Notes under the pieces: model-generated
Databases searched by the model: none
Told to the model about the DNA's origin: nothing
The model's input: the letters and a program-made list of their open reading frames with translations, nothing else
Position numbers and translations under genes: made by a program
In this document: piece after piece, positions 1 to 9,135 of the stretch
Position numbering within the stretch: the first letter of the stretch is position 1
Layout: the number at the start of each line of letters is the position of its first letter
NCBI GenBank assembly: GCA_016191785.1
Contig: JACPVJ010000196.1
Span: 1 to 64,000 of the forward strand
Origin: Myxococcales bacterium
GTDB lineage: Bacteria > Myxococcota_A > Polyangia > Polyangiales > Polyangiaceae
Direction: 5' to 3'
Length of the DNA: 64,000 nt

Positions 1-1306
1 CCGGCGCCGGGCGCGGGGCGGGCACGGGCGCCGGGCGAGGCAGGGGGGCCGGGACCGCGCGAGCATGCGAGGCGGCCGGTGTCGGCCCGCCGCTCTGGAC
101 CGGCGCGCCCGCAGCGGGCCGCGGGCCCCGCGGCACCTCTTTCACGTCGGACTCGTAGGTGAGCATCGACGCTTCTTCTTCGCTGATCGCGCCGGACCGC
201 TCGAGCGCTCCGAGCGAAACCGTCTGCGTGACCTCGGCGGCCCACTGCAAGTGAGCCTCACGCTTCTGGAAGCGCTCGGAGAGCACGTGCTTGACGTACG
301 CACCGATCTCTTCCGGGCCGACGAAGGCGCCCGAGCGCATCACGTATTGTTGCAGCGCTCTCGACATGTCACGCGCCGACGGGAAGCGTCGGTTCGGATC
401 TTTGGCGAGCGCGCGCATCACGATCGATTCGAGCTCGACCGGGTAGTTCTCGACGATGCTCGACGGCGGGGGAACCACGCAGGACTGCACGCGCTCGAGT
501 GTCTCGAGATCGCTGTCCATGCGGAACAGGCGGCGGCCAGTCGTGAGCTCCCACAGCACCACACCCAGCGCGAAGATGTCCGTGCGACGGTCGATGGAGA
601 TGCCCTGAACCTGCTCGGGGCTCATGTACGCCAGCTTGCCCTTCAGCGTGCCGGCGCGCGTGGTCGAGAGCCGCCCGGTGACCTTCGCGATGCCGAAGTC
701 CACCACCTTCACTGCGCCGTCGTAGGTCAAAAACAGGTTGTGTGGAGTGACGTCGCGGTGAACCAGGTTGAGCAGCTTGCCGTCTTTGTCTCGGAGCTCG
801 TGGGCGGCGTGCAGCCCTTCCGCGGCGTCCGAGATCACCTTGGCGGCGAGCTGGGGGCCCATGGTCGGCGCGCCGCCCTCTTCCACCGAGCGCATGATCT
901 CGCGCAGCGGCTCGCCGTGGAGATACTCCATGGCGATCCAGTACGTGTCGCGCTGCTTGCCCAGGTCGAACACCTGCGCCACGTTCGGGTGCGAGATGCG
1001 CGCGGCGATGCGCGCCTCGTCCAGGAACATCCGGATGAACTGCTCGTCCTCGGCCAGGTGGCGGTGGATGCGCTTGATCGCCACCCACTTCTGGAAGCCG
1101 CCCGGGCCGTCGGCGCGGGCCAAGTGCACGGCGGCCATGCCGCCGACGCCGATCTCGTCCACCACGCGATAGCGACCGAGAAAGTACGTGCCGCCCGAGG
1201 GGACGCTGGGCTCGCTGCCCTCGGCCATACGCTGCTCGCGGTCGCTCCCCGACGCTCCGCCCAACTTCGGGCGCTGCGGATGACCGGGGACCACGTCGTT
1301 CGCCAT
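1..1306 (-). CDS. Serine/threonine protein kinase (3' end outside window)
   Basis: Hanks-type kinase, read leftwards and still open at base 1, so the C-terminus is missing. From the start at 1306 the kinase domain covers about residues 46-320: glycine loop GVGGMAAV near 53-60, VAIK lysine at 78, HRD at 183-185, DFG at 203-205, and SPE in place of APE at 229-231. The catalytic loop reads HRDVTPHN, with Thr where most kinases have Lys; such variants occur in myxobacterial kinases. After about residue 390 the visible part becomes a Pro/Ala-rich linker with no domain. An ATG at 1228 (MAEGSEP) is an alternative start that would still keep the whole kinase domain. The start lies 3 bases after the stop of the TPR protein encoded upstream (1310-2197), so the two are probably cotranscribed and may act together. 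Confidence 0.9.
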   Translation of the reverse strand, partial: MANDVVPGHPQRPKLGGASGSDREQRMAEGSEPSVPSGGTYFLGRYRVVDEIGVGGMAAVHLARADGPGGFQKWVAIKRIHRHLAEDEQFIRMFLDEARIAARISHPNVAQVFDLGKQRDTYWIAMEYLHGEPLREIMRSVEEGGAPTMGPQLAAKVISDAAEGLHAAHELRDKDGKLLNLVHRDVTPHNLFLTYDGAVKVVDFGIAKVTGRLSTTRAGTLKGKLAYMSPEQVQGISIDRRTDIFALGVVLWELTTGRRLFRMDSDLETLERVQSCVVPPPSSIVENYPVELESIVMRALAKDPNRRFPSARDMSRALQQYVMRSGAFVGPEEIGAYVKHVLSERFQKREAHLQWAAEVTQTVSLGALERSGAISEEEASMLTYESDVKEVPRGPRPAAGAPVQSGGPTPAASHARAVPAPLPRPAPVPAPRPAP

Positions 1307-1309
1307 CGC

Positions 1310-2197
1310 TCACTTCTTCCAGGCGGGAGCGCCCACGCTCACCTCGTCCGGCTTCCGTGTGACCGCGTAGGTCACGATACCCCCCACCAAGAGCGCGCCC
1401 CCGATGATCCAGGGCCAGGGGCCCGTGAGAAACCCGCCGTCTTTGTCCTTCTCGGGCGCCTTGGTCGGCTCCTGCGCGGGCTCGTCGTCCATCCCGCCTT
1501 CGCTCGCGCGCATGCCCTCCACGCGGATCTTGCCGTCGGTGACCGTCCAGGCGTTGTTCTGCGCGTCGACCGCCGACGCTCGCACCTTGAGCCGGGCGCC
1601 CGACATGGCGACGCGCTTCGGGAAGTCGAACGTGAGGGAGGGTTCGGCGCTCTTCTTGCGCTTCCACTTCTTGCCGCTGACCGGGTCCTCGATGGCGACC
1701 ACCACCTCGGACACCAACACGGCGAAGCCGGGAGGGATCTCGGTCTCGAGGGTGAAGCCCTGATTGGCCGGCACCGTGTCGGGCGCCTTGAGCGTGATGC
1801 TGAGCTTCTCGCTCCCTTGCTGCTTCGCCTCTTTGCGGGCTTGTTGGAAGAGCTTCTTGGCCTTCGGGCCGCTCTCGGCTGGCAGCTCGAAATCTGGATC
1901 GATCGCGGCCGCGACCCGGAAAGAGCTGAGCGCGCCGTTGGTGTCGTTGAGCGCCGCCTTCACCGTCCCCACCCGCGAGTGCGCGAGCACGACGTCGGCG
2001 GGCTCGAGCCCACCGCCCGCGAGCGCTTGCTCGTACATGTCCTTGGCCTTCTCGAGCTCGCCTTGGTGCCAGGCAGCGTCGGCTTGACCAAACGACTTGG
2101 GCGCTGCCGCCGCTGGACCGGAGACCAGCGCGACCGCGAGCGAGAGAGCGGCCACGACGCGCACGGCCCGGAGCGAGGCTTGTGCTCGGAAAAGCAT
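1310..2197 (-). CDS. Exported TPR-type protein with C-terminal membrane anchor
   Basis: 295 residues. The first ~31 form a signal peptide (Arg near the start, Leu/Val/Ala core, ending SGPAAAA). Residues ~36-105 look like two or three TPR helices (AWHQGELEKAKDMYEQAL, then a DTNGALSSFRVAAAIDP unit). A beta-rich middle part follows, then an acidic/Lys linker (DDEPAQEPTKAPEKDKDGG) and one hydrophobic helix at ~261-281 (IIGGALLVGGIVTYAV) near the C-terminus. This pattern of signal peptide, TPR, beta-domain and C-terminal helix recurs in myxobacterial genes next to Ser/Thr kinases; the same pairing is seen at 49733-52211. It may be a periplasm-facing partner or substrate of the downstream kinase; that role is inference. 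No enzymatic motif is seen. Confidence 0.82.
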   Translation of the reverse strand: MLFRAQASLRAVRVVAALSLAVALVSGPAAAAPKSFGQADAAWHQGELEKAKDMYEQALAGGGLEPADVVLAHSRVGTVKAALNDTNGALSSFRVAAAIDPDFELPAESGPKAKKLFQQARKEAKQQGSEKLSITLKAPDTVPANQGFTLETEIPPGFAVLVSEVVVAIEDPVSGKKWKRKKSAEPSLTFDFPKRVAMSGARLKVRASAVDAQNNAWTVTDGKIRVEGMRASEGGMDDEPAQEPTKAPEKDKDGGFLTGPWPWIIGGALLVGGIVTYAVTRKPDEVSVGAPAWKK

Positions 2198-2323
2198 CGG
2201 AAATCTTCGATCAGCCTACTGGGGCCAGACGGCTGGATCAACCAAGCCGCACCGGCCCAGCCAGCTTAGCACGCGCCATTGGCCGGGGGGCGCGGGCCAG
2301 ATGTGCGACAGTGTATGGACGAC

Positions 2324-2944
2324 TCAAGGAAACGGCTGAGCCGGCTGGCCGCGCTGGAAGAAGAAGCGAAACCAGCCGGTCACCAGGCTGGTGCGTTCGG
2401 GATCCACCTGGCCATTCGGCGAGACGTGCCTCGGGTCGGCGAAGGTCGCGGAAAACTGCGCCTCGGTGAGCCGGTCGTCGGCGTCGCCTTCGTTGGGGTC
2501 GCCGCTGAACAGCGAGGAGAAGGTGATCTTGCCGTCGATGGCGTGGAGGCTTCCGTTCTGTTCGTGGCAGCTGTCGTGCAGGTAGAGCGAAAGGTGGACC
2601 CGAGGCGGCTCGGGATTGAAGGTCACCGGCACTCCCGGCGGGCTGACGCCCAGCGGCAGGCCGACGTCGAGCTCGGCCCCCAGCGACTCGTTCCGGATCC
2701 CACCCACGTCGTCCACCAGAACGATCAGCCCGTCGGACACCTCTTCCAGGTTGTCACCGCGCTGGACCCGAATCGTCATCGTGTCGCGATACGGATTGGC
2801 GCCGAAGAACGTCGGCGCCAGGTCGAAGGGACCATTCCAGCAGTCCTTGACGTACAGCCGATCGCTCCTGACTTCGCCTTCGCCTTCCGCCGTCGAGCAC
2901 GCCACGCTCGCGAGGGCCAAGAGCACGAGCCCCAGGCGAGTCAC
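2324..2944 (-). CDS. Lipoprotein of unknown function
   Basis: 206 residues. The N-terminus MTRLGLVLLALASVAC is a lipoprotein signal peptide with Cys16 as the probable lipidated residue, followed by an acidic stretch (STAEGEGE). The rest has two or three Cys (DCWNGPF, HDSCHEQNG) and a beta-rich composition. I do not recognise a family. Its start overlaps the 3' end of mnmA by 4 bases (ATGA type), so it is translated from the mnmA transcript or coupled to it. A 126-base gap separates it from the next gene on the same strand. Confidence 0.75.
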   Translation of the reverse strand: MTRLGLVLLALASVACSTAEGEGEVRSDRLYVKDCWNGPFDLAPTFFGANPYRDTMTIRVQRGDNLEEVSDGLIVLVDDVGGIRNESLGAELDVGLPLGVSPPGVPVTFNPEPPRVHLSLYLHDSCHEQNGSLHAIDGKITFSSLFSGDPNEGDADDRLTEAQFSATFADPRHVSPNGQVDPERTSLVTGWFRFFFQRGQPAQPFP

Positions 2945-4032
2945 GTCGAGCTCCTTCGCGAGCTCTGGGTGATGCGACCGCCACCGAGCACGCGTTCCCC
3001 CTGGTAGAAGACCGCGAACTGGCCCGGCACCACCGCGCGGACCGGCGCGTCGAACGTGACCATGGCGCCGCCGGCCCCGTTGGGGCGGACTTCGGCGGGG
3101 TGGGCCTCGCCGCGATAGCGCACGGCCACCCCGGCGCGCAGCGGGAGGGTCACGTCCGCCGCGAGGCTGAGCTCGTCGAGGTCGGCACCCGTGGCGTAGA
3201 GCTGCTCGCGCGAGCCGAGCTCTACCGTCGCCGACGCGGCGTCGAGGTCCACCACGAACGCCCGCTCGCCCAGCGCCACCCCCAGGTTCTTTCGCTGTCC
3301 GCGGGTGAAGCGGTGGACCCCTTCGTGGGTGCCGACCACGCGCCCGTCCGGGCCCACGATGACACCTGGTCGGATCCGGTCGGCAGCCCGCGCGCTCACC
3401 AGCTCATCGTAGCGGCCCGTGGGAACGAAGCACAGCTCTTGGCTCTCGCCCTTACCCGCGCCGGGAAGGCCCAGCCGCTCGGCCTCGGCTCGGATCTCGC
3501 GCTTGTCGCTGTCACCCAGAGGAAACGCCAGCCGGCCGAGCTCCGCTTGTCCCAGCATGTGCAAGAAATAGCTCTGGTCTTTGGCGAGGTCGCGAGCCCG
3601 GAGTAGCTGGAGCACGCCGCCCTGCCGTGCGATGCGGGCGTAGTGGCCGGTGGCGACCCGCTCGGCGCCGAGCTGGTCTGCCAGGTGCAGCAGCTCCTTC
3701 ACCTTGACCCCGCGGTTGCAGCGCACGCAGGGGCTCGGCGTCTCGCCTCGAAGGTAGCTCTCGACGAAAGGGGCGACGATCTCTTGGTCGAACTCGCGCC
3801 GGCGGTCGAACGCATAGTGAGGGATGCCGAGGACGTCTGCGACCCGCCGCGCGTCGTGGACGTCTTCGGGTGCACAACATCGGCCTCGAACGCTGCCGTC
3901 GTCGGGATAGTCCCAGAGGTGCAGCGTCACGCCGACCACCTCCCACCCGTCGGCCAGGAGGCGTGCCGCCGCCACCGAGGAGTCCACTCCTCCGCTCATG
4001 GCGATCAGGGCGCGACCGGGCATCGGTCGCAT
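2941..4032 (-). CDS. mnmA: tRNA-specific 2-thiouridylase MnmA
   Basis: Thiolates U34 at position 2 in tRNA-Glu, -Gln and -Lys, using sulfur relayed from a cysteine desulfurase, and activates the base with ATP. 363 residues, normal for the family. The PP-loop SGGVDSS is at residues 13-19. The two catalytic Cys are both present: Cys102 within PSPCVRCNRG and Cys201 in ESQELCFVPTGRY. The C-terminal half carries the family motifs HRFTRGQRKNLGVA and VLGGGRI. The protein starts MRPMPGRALIAMSGG; the Met at 4023 is a credible alternative start. Divergent from the small gene at 4077, with about 45 bases between them. The following lipoprotein gene overlaps its stop codon. Confidence 0.97.
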   Translation of the reverse strand: MRPMPGRALIAMSGGVDSSVAAARLLADGWEVVGVTLHLWDYPDDGSVRGRCCAPEDVHDARRVADVLGIPHYAFDRRREFDQEIVAPFVESYLRGETPSPCVRCNRGVKVKELLHLADQLGAERVATGHYARIARQGGVLQLLRARDLAKDQSYFLHMLGQAELGRLAFPLGDSDKREIRAEAERLGLPGAGKGESQELCFVPTGRYDELVSARAADRIRPGVIVGPDGRVVGTHEGVHRFTRGQRKNLGVALGERAFVVDLDAASATVELGSREQLYATGADLDELSLAADVTLPLRAGVAVRYRGEAHPAEVRPNGAGGAMVTFDAPVRAVVPGQFAVFYQGERVLGGGRITQSSRRSST

Positions 4033-4076
4033 TATGACCCGAAGAAATCACGAAACTGTGAGCGCCCCCGTGCCGA

Positions 4077-4412
4077 ATGGCGCCCATGATCGAGAAGACC
4101 CGCGGAAACGCCGGGCGCGAGGCCCGAAACGCCCCCTCCGTCGCTGAACGCACGACCCGCCCGAGCGGCATCGCCCAGCTCAACGGTCAGTCCTTCTCCG
4201 AGGTCCTCGAGCGGCTGGGGTCGCAGATCGATCGCGGCGAGGCGCTGGTCAAGCGAGCCGTCCGCGGCGGTCACTCGAGCATGGACGCCGGCGACCTGAT
4301 CGCGCTCCAGGCCGGCATCTACCGCTACACCGAGGCCGTCGACCTGGCGGCGAAGCTGGTCGACCGGACGGGCGCCGCGGTCAAGACCACGCTCCAGGGC
4401 TCTGGCGGCTGA
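4077..4412 (+). CDS. Type III secretion inner-rod (SctI/YscI)-like small protein
   Basis: 111 residues. The C-terminal half (SMDAGDLIALQAGIYRYTEAV, then DLAAKLVDRTGAAVKTTLQG) has the layout of type III secretion inner-rod proteins of the SctI/YscI family: an amphipathic helix with LLALQ..VYRY..AV, a Lys/Asp turn, and a terminal helix ending V-K-T-x-L-Q. The N-terminus is polar and rich in Arg/Ser/Thr, as expected of a secreted rod or needle component. Second in-frame ATG at 4086 (MIEK) could be the real start. No other secretion genes are in the window. The neighbour, whose stop codon directly abuts this one in a TGATCA palindrome, is a FliA-like sigma factor, which fits an export-apparatus link. 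FliE is a possible alternative family, but the ending fits SctI better. Confidence 0.6.
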   Translation: MAPMIEKTRGNAGREARNAPSVAERTTRPSGIAQLNGQSFSEVLERLGSQIDRGEALVKRAVRGGHSSMDAGDLIALQAGIYRYTEAVDLAAKLVDRTGAAVKTTLQGSGG

Positions 4413-5117
4413 TCACAATCCGCGCAGCCGCTTGGTGAGCCGGCCCATGGCTCGAGTGTGAAGGCGGCTCGCCCAGCTCTTGCTGAGCCCAAGATCCTGT
4501 GCGACGCGATCGAAGCGCTCACCCGCCAGGTAATGACGCCGCACCAGCTCGGCTTCCTCTTGGGGCAGGCCGGCGATGGTCTCGCGCACGATGCTCTGGA
4601 GCTCGGATCGGGCCGCGGCCTCTTCGGGGCTGTCCCCTTGGTCGATGGCCGAGGCCTCGCCCCCGTCGCCGTAGCCGGTGATGGCGACCAGCCCCATCGC
4701 CATAGCCGTGGCCATCCCGGCCAGGTGATCGGCCAGCGCGTCGTCCGCGTCGGCACGGGTCGCTCCGGGCACCGGTGGAGCCGACAGATCGTCGGCGGCG
4801 CCCTCGCTGAACCGCGCGGCCGCGGCCAACCCCTCGAGCCGCGCGTGGATGCGCCGCGGCAACCGGGCGTGGTCGCGGACCCCGTCCAAGATCGCGCCCC
4901 GGACCCGGAAGTTGGCGTATCCCCGGAACGGGACGCCGCGCTCCGGGTCGTAGCGCCGTGCCGCGTCGAGCAAGCCCTCTTGCCCGAAGCTCAAGAGCTC
5001 CCCCAGCTCGGCGTGCGGACCGAGGGTGCGGAGAACCTGGCGAGCCAGGATCTCGACCAGCTCGAGCTCGCTTTGGAAACGCGCGAGGACTTCCGGCGGA
5101 TCGTCGGTCTTGTTCAC
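4413..5117 (-). CDS. FliA/WhiG-like sigma-70 family factor
   Basis: 234 residues, typical of sigma-28 (FliA) type factors. Region 2 is clear: ELLSFGQEGLLDAARRYDP, then GVPFRGYANFRVRGAILDGV, then DHARLPRRIHARL, which matches the FliA pattern of a core-binding helix, -10 recognition and RVRGAI..LR. An Ala/Gly/Asp-rich spacer (about residues 95-165) replaces region 3. Region 4 has LPQEEAELVRRHYLAGERFDRVAQDLGLSKSWASRLH, a helix-turn-helix for the -35 element. It should direct RNA polymerase to an alternative promoter class. Convergent with the rod-like gene at 4077-4412, stop to stop. No anti-sigma gene of FlgM type is visible nearby. Confidence 0.85.
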   Translation of the reverse strand: MNKTDDPPEVLARFQSELELVEILARQVLRTLGPHAELGELLSFGQEGLLDAARRYDPERGVPFRGYANFRVRGAILDGVRDHARLPRRIHARLEGLAAAARFSEGAADDLSAPPVPGATRADADDALADHLAGMATAMAMGLVAITGYGDGGEASAIDQGDSPEEAAARSELQSIVRETIAGLPQEEAELVRRHYLAGERFDRVAQDLGLSKSWASRLHTRAMGRLTKRLRGL

Positions 5118-5196
5118 CCGCCCCCGAGGTTAGCAACAAATCGGCGGCCCCCGGTAGGCCGGTGCCGCCCCCGCGAAGCTGTGCCATAGTCCCCCG

Positions 5197-5784
5197 GTGT
5201 TGCGTTGGGGCCGTTTCGCGCTCGGTTACGCCTTCCTCGGGGTGCTCTCGGCGGTGGTGGCGGTCGTGCTGCGCTCGGGCTCGCCGTTCGCCCACCCCAC
5301 GCCGCTGCTCTCCTTGGCCGAGCCGGCTCGCCACACCTATAGCCTGATGATGGGCATCACGATCGGCGCGCTGATCGTGGTCTCGACCCGCATCACCGTG
5401 GCCCGCTTCGAGTGGGCCCGCCGGTTGCACAGCGAGCTCCGACCGATTGCGCGGGCGATGACCACTCCTGGCATCCTGGTGCTGGCGGTGCTCAGTGCGC
5501 TGGGTGAAGAGCTCCTGTTCCGTGGGCTCTTGCAGCCTTGGGTCGGCATCGTTCCTCAGGCCCTCGCCTTCGGCTTTCTGCACCAGGTTCGGGGTCCGAG
5601 CCGTTACGTGTGGATGGCGTGGGCGACCGCCGTCGGCCTGGTGCTCGGGGCGATCTTCCAGATCACCGGCTCGCTGCTCGGACCGATCATGGCTCACGCA
5701 GTGGTCAATGGCCTCAACCTGGCCTATCTGAAGAGCCACGACCCCGAGCCCACGCGCCGCGCGCTCGGCGGGCTGCTCGGCTGA
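5197..5784 (+). CDS. CPBP-family intramembrane metal/glutamic protease
   Basis: 195 residues, mostly hydrophobic, with about five or six membrane helices. The CPBP (CAAX protease / bacteriocin-processing) motifs are present: GEELLFRG with Glu104, Glu105 and Arg109; FGFLH with His129; and HAVVNGLN with His167 and Asn171. The start is GTG at 5197; no good ATG precedes the first helix. Such enzymes cleave membrane-embedded C-terminal or signal segments. Known myxosortases, which process MYXO-CTERM tails, belong to this superfamily, so this gene is a candidate processing enzyme for the five MYXO-CTERM proteins in this window. Nothing in the local context proves that: it sits between a sigma factor and an RNA methyltransferase. 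Bacteriocin-type self-immunity is another possibility. Confidence 0.85.
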   Translation: MLRWGRFALGYAFLGVLSAVVAVVLRSGSPFAHPTPLLSLAEPARHTYSLMMGITIGALIVVSTRITVARFEWARRLHSELRPIARAMTTPGILVLAVLSALGEELLFRGLLQPWVGIVPQALAFGFLHQVRGPSRYVWMAWATAVGLVLGAIFQITGSLLGPIMAHAVVNGLNLAYLKSHDPEPTRRALGGLLG

Positions 5785-5797
5785 GCGCGCGGACGCC

Positions 5798-7597
5798 ATG
5801 CGCGAGCCGTGCCCGCACGCGGAGCGCTGCACCGGCTGTCCGCTGATCGCGCTCGACTACGCCGCGCAGCTCGAGCACAAGTCTCGCGCCGTCGCCCGAG
5901 CCTTCGCGCGGTACCCGTCGCTCGACGGTACCGCGCTCGCGCCGGTGGCAGCCGCCGAGCCGATCATGGGCTACAGGGTGCGCGCGAAGCTCGTGGTGGG
6001 CGCAGGCGGCGCGATCGGGCTCTTCGCCGGGCCCGAGCACGAAGTGCTGGATATCCCCGGCTGCCGTGTGCTCACGCCGGCGGTCGCGAGCGCGGTGGCG
6101 GCGCTTCGTCGGCTGGTTCGTGACCCGCCCACCGGCAGCGGCGCGACCCTGAGGCCGCGGGCCGACGGCGGAGCGCTCACGGCCATCGACGTGCGCGAGG
6201 CCCGTGCCGAGCAGCTGCGGCTCCTGGTGTCCTTGGTCGTGGATGCGCGTCGCGTGGGCTCCGAGCACGAGGTTCGAGCTGCTGCCGAGGCCATCGTGCA
6301 GGCGGAGCCTCGGGTCAGCTCGGTGGCGCTCAGCCTGCACTCCGCAGGTCCACGCGTGCTGGGTGCTCCGCCGCGAGTGGTGTTGGGCGAGCGCGAAGCG
6401 ATCGACGAAGTCGGAGGCGTCGCCCATTTCGCCGCACCGGGTGCCTTCGTGCAGACCCACCGCGGGCAAGCCGCGAAGCTGCACCAGGCCATCGCGCAGG
6501 GACTCGAAGGCGTCTTGGGCTCCCTCGCCGGGCAGCGCGTGTTCGACGTGTACGGTGGGTCGGGTGCGATCGGGCTCGCGCTGGCCAAGGCCGGGGCTCG
6601 GGTCACGCTGGTCGAGTCGTACGCCCCGGCGGCGCGGCTGGCGGCGCGCGCGGGTCTCGAGGTGGTTGCCGACGACGCCGCGCTGCTCCCGGGGCGCGCC
6701 GACGCCATCGTGGTCGACCCTCCGCGCCGAGGCCTGTCCGCGCGCGCGCGCGCGGCGGTCGCCAGGGCCGCGCCACGCGCCATCGCCTATGTCTCGTGCA
6801 ATCCCGAGACGCTGGCGCGCGATCTCGATGCGTTCGCGCTGCTCGGATATTCCACCTCGCGCGTCGAGCCGTTCGACATGATCCCGCTCTCGGACCAGGT
6901 CGAAGCGCTCGCGCTGCTGCAGCCCGCACCCCGGCCTGCCCCCGACGTGCTGTTCGAGAACGACGACCTGGTAATCGTGGACAAGCCGGCCCACGAGCCC
7001 ACCTTGCCGCAGGGCGAGCACGCCGGCAGTCTCCGCGAGCGTGTGCGACGGCTCCCCGGGTGTTCCGACGCCGAGCCACTGATCCGACTCGATCTCGAGT
7101 CGAGCGGGGTCGCCGTCTTCGCGAAGTCGGGGGAAGCCGTCTCGCGCTGGCAGCCCGCGATCCCTGCCGCTTCTGAGCGCTACCTCGCCTTGGTGCGCGG
7201 AATCACGCGCGGCAAGGGGGCGGTGAACCGGCCGCTGCTCGAGGCAGGGCGCGAGCGCCCCGCGCACACGCGCTACCGGCGGCTCGAGGTCGCGGGCGGG
7301 CACAGCTTGCTCGAGGTCGAGCCCCGTGAGGGCAAGAAGCATCAGATCCGCCGCCACCTTGCCGGTCTCGGACACCCGGTGGTGGGCGACACCCGCTACG
7401 GTCACGCGCCAACAAATCGCCATTTCGAGGAGAAACACGGGCTCGACCGGCAGCTCTTGCACTTGTCACGAATCGAGCTCGCGATGCCTGGGGGCGACGG
7501 GCCAATCGTGGTTTCGAGCCCTCTTCCGCCCGCCTGCATTGCAGTATTGCAATGCGTGGGTTTCCGCGCCTTCCCGGGCTACGACCCGAAACCGTAG
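5798..7597 (+). CDS. Fused RNA m5U methyltransferase (RlmD/TrmA-like) and RluA/TruC-like pseudouridine synthase
   Basis: 599 residues with two complete RNA-modifying enzymes. Residues 1-~380 are an S-adenosylmethionine-dependent uracil-5 methyltransferase: Fe-S cysteines at 5, 11 and 14 (CPHAERCTGC) plus the later Cys in DIPGCRVL, SAM site VFDVYGGSGAIG, DPPRRGL, and catalytic Cys334 in YVSCNPETLARDL. A short Pro-rich joint (QPAPRPAPDV) leads to residues ~390-590, a RluA-family pseudouridine synthase with RLDLESSG (catalytic Asp432), YLALVRG, and the long motif GKKHQIRRHLAGLGHPVVGD followed by TRYGHAPTNRHFEEKHGLDR, which is closest to TruC-type synthases. Each half would modify uridines in rRNA or tRNA; the exact sites cannot be told from sequence. 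Usual organisms encode these separately. Confidence 0.9.
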   Translation: MREPCPHAERCTGCPLIALDYAAQLEHKSRAVARAFARYPSLDGTALAPVAAAEPIMGYRVRAKLVVGAGGAIGLFAGPEHEVLDIPGCRVLTPAVASAVAALRRLVRDPPTGSGATLRPRADGGALTAIDVREARAEQLRLLVSLVVDARRVGSEHEVRAAAEAIVQAEPRVSSVALSLHSAGPRVLGAPPRVVLGEREAIDEVGGVAHFAAPGAFVQTHRGQAAKLHQAIAQGLEGVLGSLAGQRVFDVYGGSGAIGLALAKAGARVTLVESYAPAARLAARAGLEVVADDAALLPGRADAIVVDPPRRGLSARARAAVARAAPRAIAYVSCNPETLARDLDAFALLGYSTSRVEPFDMIPLSDQVEALALLQPAPRPAPDVLFENDDLVIVDKPAHEPTLPQGEHAGSLRERVRRLPGCSDAEPLIRLDLESSGVAVFAKSGEAVSRWQPAIPAASERYLALVRGITRGKGAVNRPLLEAGRERPAHTRYRRLEVAGGHSLLEVEPREGKKHQIRRHLAGLGHPVVGDTRYGHAPTNRHFEEKHGLDRQLLHLSRIELAMPGGDGPIVVSSPLPPACIAVLQCVGFRAFPGYDPKP

Positions 7598-7635
7598 CGG
7601 CCAGATTCTGTTACGCTGGAAGCCCGCTCACCGCG

Positions 7636-9131
<1,496 letters not shown>

Positions 9132-9135
<4 letters not shown>

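Noticed and set aside
65-2269. Very long open frame on the plus strand over the first kinase and TPR genes
   Set aside because: Its translation is Arg/His/Leu-rich with no domain. The opposite strand encodes a clear kinase and an exported TPR protein. Such antisense frames are expected in DNA with this GC content; the same holds for plus-strand frames over 35045-36892 and 22971-24377.
4410-4415. TGATCA palindrome as a regulatory or methylation site
   Set aside because: It is formed simply by two abutting stop codons of convergent genes.
6737-6756. CG-alternating run in the methyltransferase gene as Z-DNA or control element
   Set aside because: It lies inside a coding region and is explained by Arg/Ala codons in a GC-rich genome.
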